Origin: Myxococcales bacterium
GTDB taxonomy: Bacteria; Myxococcota; Polyangia; HGW-17; SLPX01
Assembly: GCA_007131745.1 (NCBI GenBank)
Contig: SLPX01000415.1
Location: 1 to 13,921, forward strand
Reading direction: 5' to 3'
DNA length: 13,921 bases
Below, in pieces: positions 13,243-13,921 of this stretch. A program made the translations under genes and the position numbers. Each line of letters opens with the position of its first letter. Position 1 is the first letter of the stretch. The notes beneath the pieces were generated by a model. That model saw only the letters and a program-made list of their open reading frames with translations. It had not been told where the DNA came from and made no database searches.

Positions 13243-13921
13243 ATGACAAAGAATCTTGACCCGGAACAGCGAAGACAGGATTTCTTGGAGACTTCTCTCA
13301 AGCTGTTTACCGAAAAGGGGTACGAGAAAACGACCGTCAACGACATCATCAATGCAATGGGTTTGTCCAAGGGAGCTTTTTATCATTATTTTAAGTCCAA
13401 GGAAGACGTGGTTGAACAGATTACCAACGAATACGCGGAGAAGTTTTTCCTGCTCGCCGAGGAAATCGGTTCGCGCAAGGACATGGATGCCGTAGAAAAA
13501 ATAAACACGGTTTTTCAGATGGTTCAGGTTCAAAGAAAACGCACCCGCGCTGAGAGAGAAAGGATCAGAAACGTGTTCCAGGAAAACAGCAATCTCAAGC
13601 TTCAGCAGATGCTTTTCAAGAAATTCAGGGAACGGTTTCGGGTAACGGCAAAGAAAATCATCCAAGAAGGAATTCGAGAGGGATTCTTCGGTTCATTCAA
13701 TGCTGAAGAAGCGGCCGATTTTCTGCTTCTGTCCGCTCGGGGTCTGAACATCGCGACCGAAGAGTTGGCAATGGAAGCTTATACAGCTGAAGGCAAGGAT
13801 TTACAGTTATTGAAAAAAAGAATGGAGGAGAAGCTGGACTTCTATGAGAAAGCGCTGGGGCGGGTTTTTGAACTCAAAAAGCGATCGTTTGCAATGAAAA
13901 AACCCTGGATGGTCAGGTTCA
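13243..13921 (+). CDS. TetR/AcrR-family transcriptional regulator (open at window edge)
   Basis: 226 residues visible, no stop before the edge; TetR proteins are usually about 190-230, so almost all is present. The N-terminal helix-turn-helix is typical: LFTEKGYEKTTVNDI, then AMGLSKGAFYHYFKSKEDV at 38-56. The C-terminal ligand domain is helical and charged and gives no hint of the inducer. The start has GGAAGGAG eight bases upstream. A palindromic operator sits in the leader, so autoregulation is likely. It may also control the tiny membrane pair just upstream or a downstream efflux or lipid gene outside the window. Confidence 0.9.
   Translation, partial: MTKNLDPEQRRQDFLETSLKLFTEKGYEKTTVNDIINAMGLSKGAFYHYFKSKEDVVEQITNEYAEKFFLLAEEIGSRKDMDAVEKINTVFQMVQVQRKRTRAERERIRNVFQENSNLKLQQMLFKKFRERFRVTAKKIIQEGIREGFFGSFNAEEAADFLLLSARGLNIATEELAMEAYTAEGKDLQLLKKRMEEKLDFYEKALGRVFELKKRSFAMKKPWMVRF

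Noticed and set aside
1..13921. CRISPR arrays, tRNA, rRNA, replication origin
   Set aside because: No regularly spaced short repeats, no cloverleaf or rRNA-like stretch, and no iteron or DnaA-box cluster were seen.

Overview
The window (about 13.9 kb) looks like accessory-rich chromosome of a delta-proteobacterium in the broad sense (Desulfobacterota or Myxococcota neighbourhood). The pointers are a DUF362 protein of the type common in sulfate reducers, a persulfide dioxygenase/rhodanese gene beside a split YeeE/YedE sulfur transporter, and two secreted Cys-rich proteins of a kind frequent in myxobacteria and relatives (a DUF4215-repeat lipoprotein and a PHP-domain lipoprotein). This placement rests on recalled family distributions and was not searched.

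Layout. 1-629: the first codons of a minus-strand gene, a decayed plus-strand fragment that looks like the end of a beta-barrel protein with a Pro/Asp tail, and a degenerate copy of the region upstream of the gene at 2435. 635-2153: an AbiE-type toxin-antitoxin pair on the minus strand with its own promoter. 2435-4991: a sulfur operon (MBL-fold/double-rhodanese protein plus two YeeE/YedE halves). 5018-5794: a lipoprotein on the minus strand. 5718-6275: a mosaic of a 272-bp repeat (R1a), the 5' end of an IS91-type transposase gene, and a second repeat (R2a). 6429-7781: a lipoprotein with eight DUF4215 Cys-rich modules, between direct repeats R2a and R2b. 8418-10196: a PHP-domain lipoprotein whose catalytic motifs are in permuted order. 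10434-10985: a GC-rich small membrane protein that starts with the same 26-residue leader as the lipoprotein at 5018, because its 5' end lies in R1b. 11240-12595: DUF362 protein. 12739-13136: two overlapping tiny paralogous membrane proteins. 13243-end: a TetR-type regulator with a promoter and a clear 21-bp palindromic operator.

How it fits together. The sulfur operon is a coherent unit: import of a sulfur compound and persulfide oxidation or sulfur transfer. The AbiE pair sits between two copies of the upstream region of that operon, so it looks inserted or captured by duplication. The 5.7-11.2 kb stretch is a patchwork: R1 supplies the same promoter, Shine-Dalgarno and 26-codon leader to two unrelated membrane-associated genes, and R2 brackets the DUF4215 gene as a possible cassette. 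The two most unusual items are the R1 'shared leader' arrangement and the PHP protein whose metal-ligand motifs all occur in one chain but in circularly permuted order.
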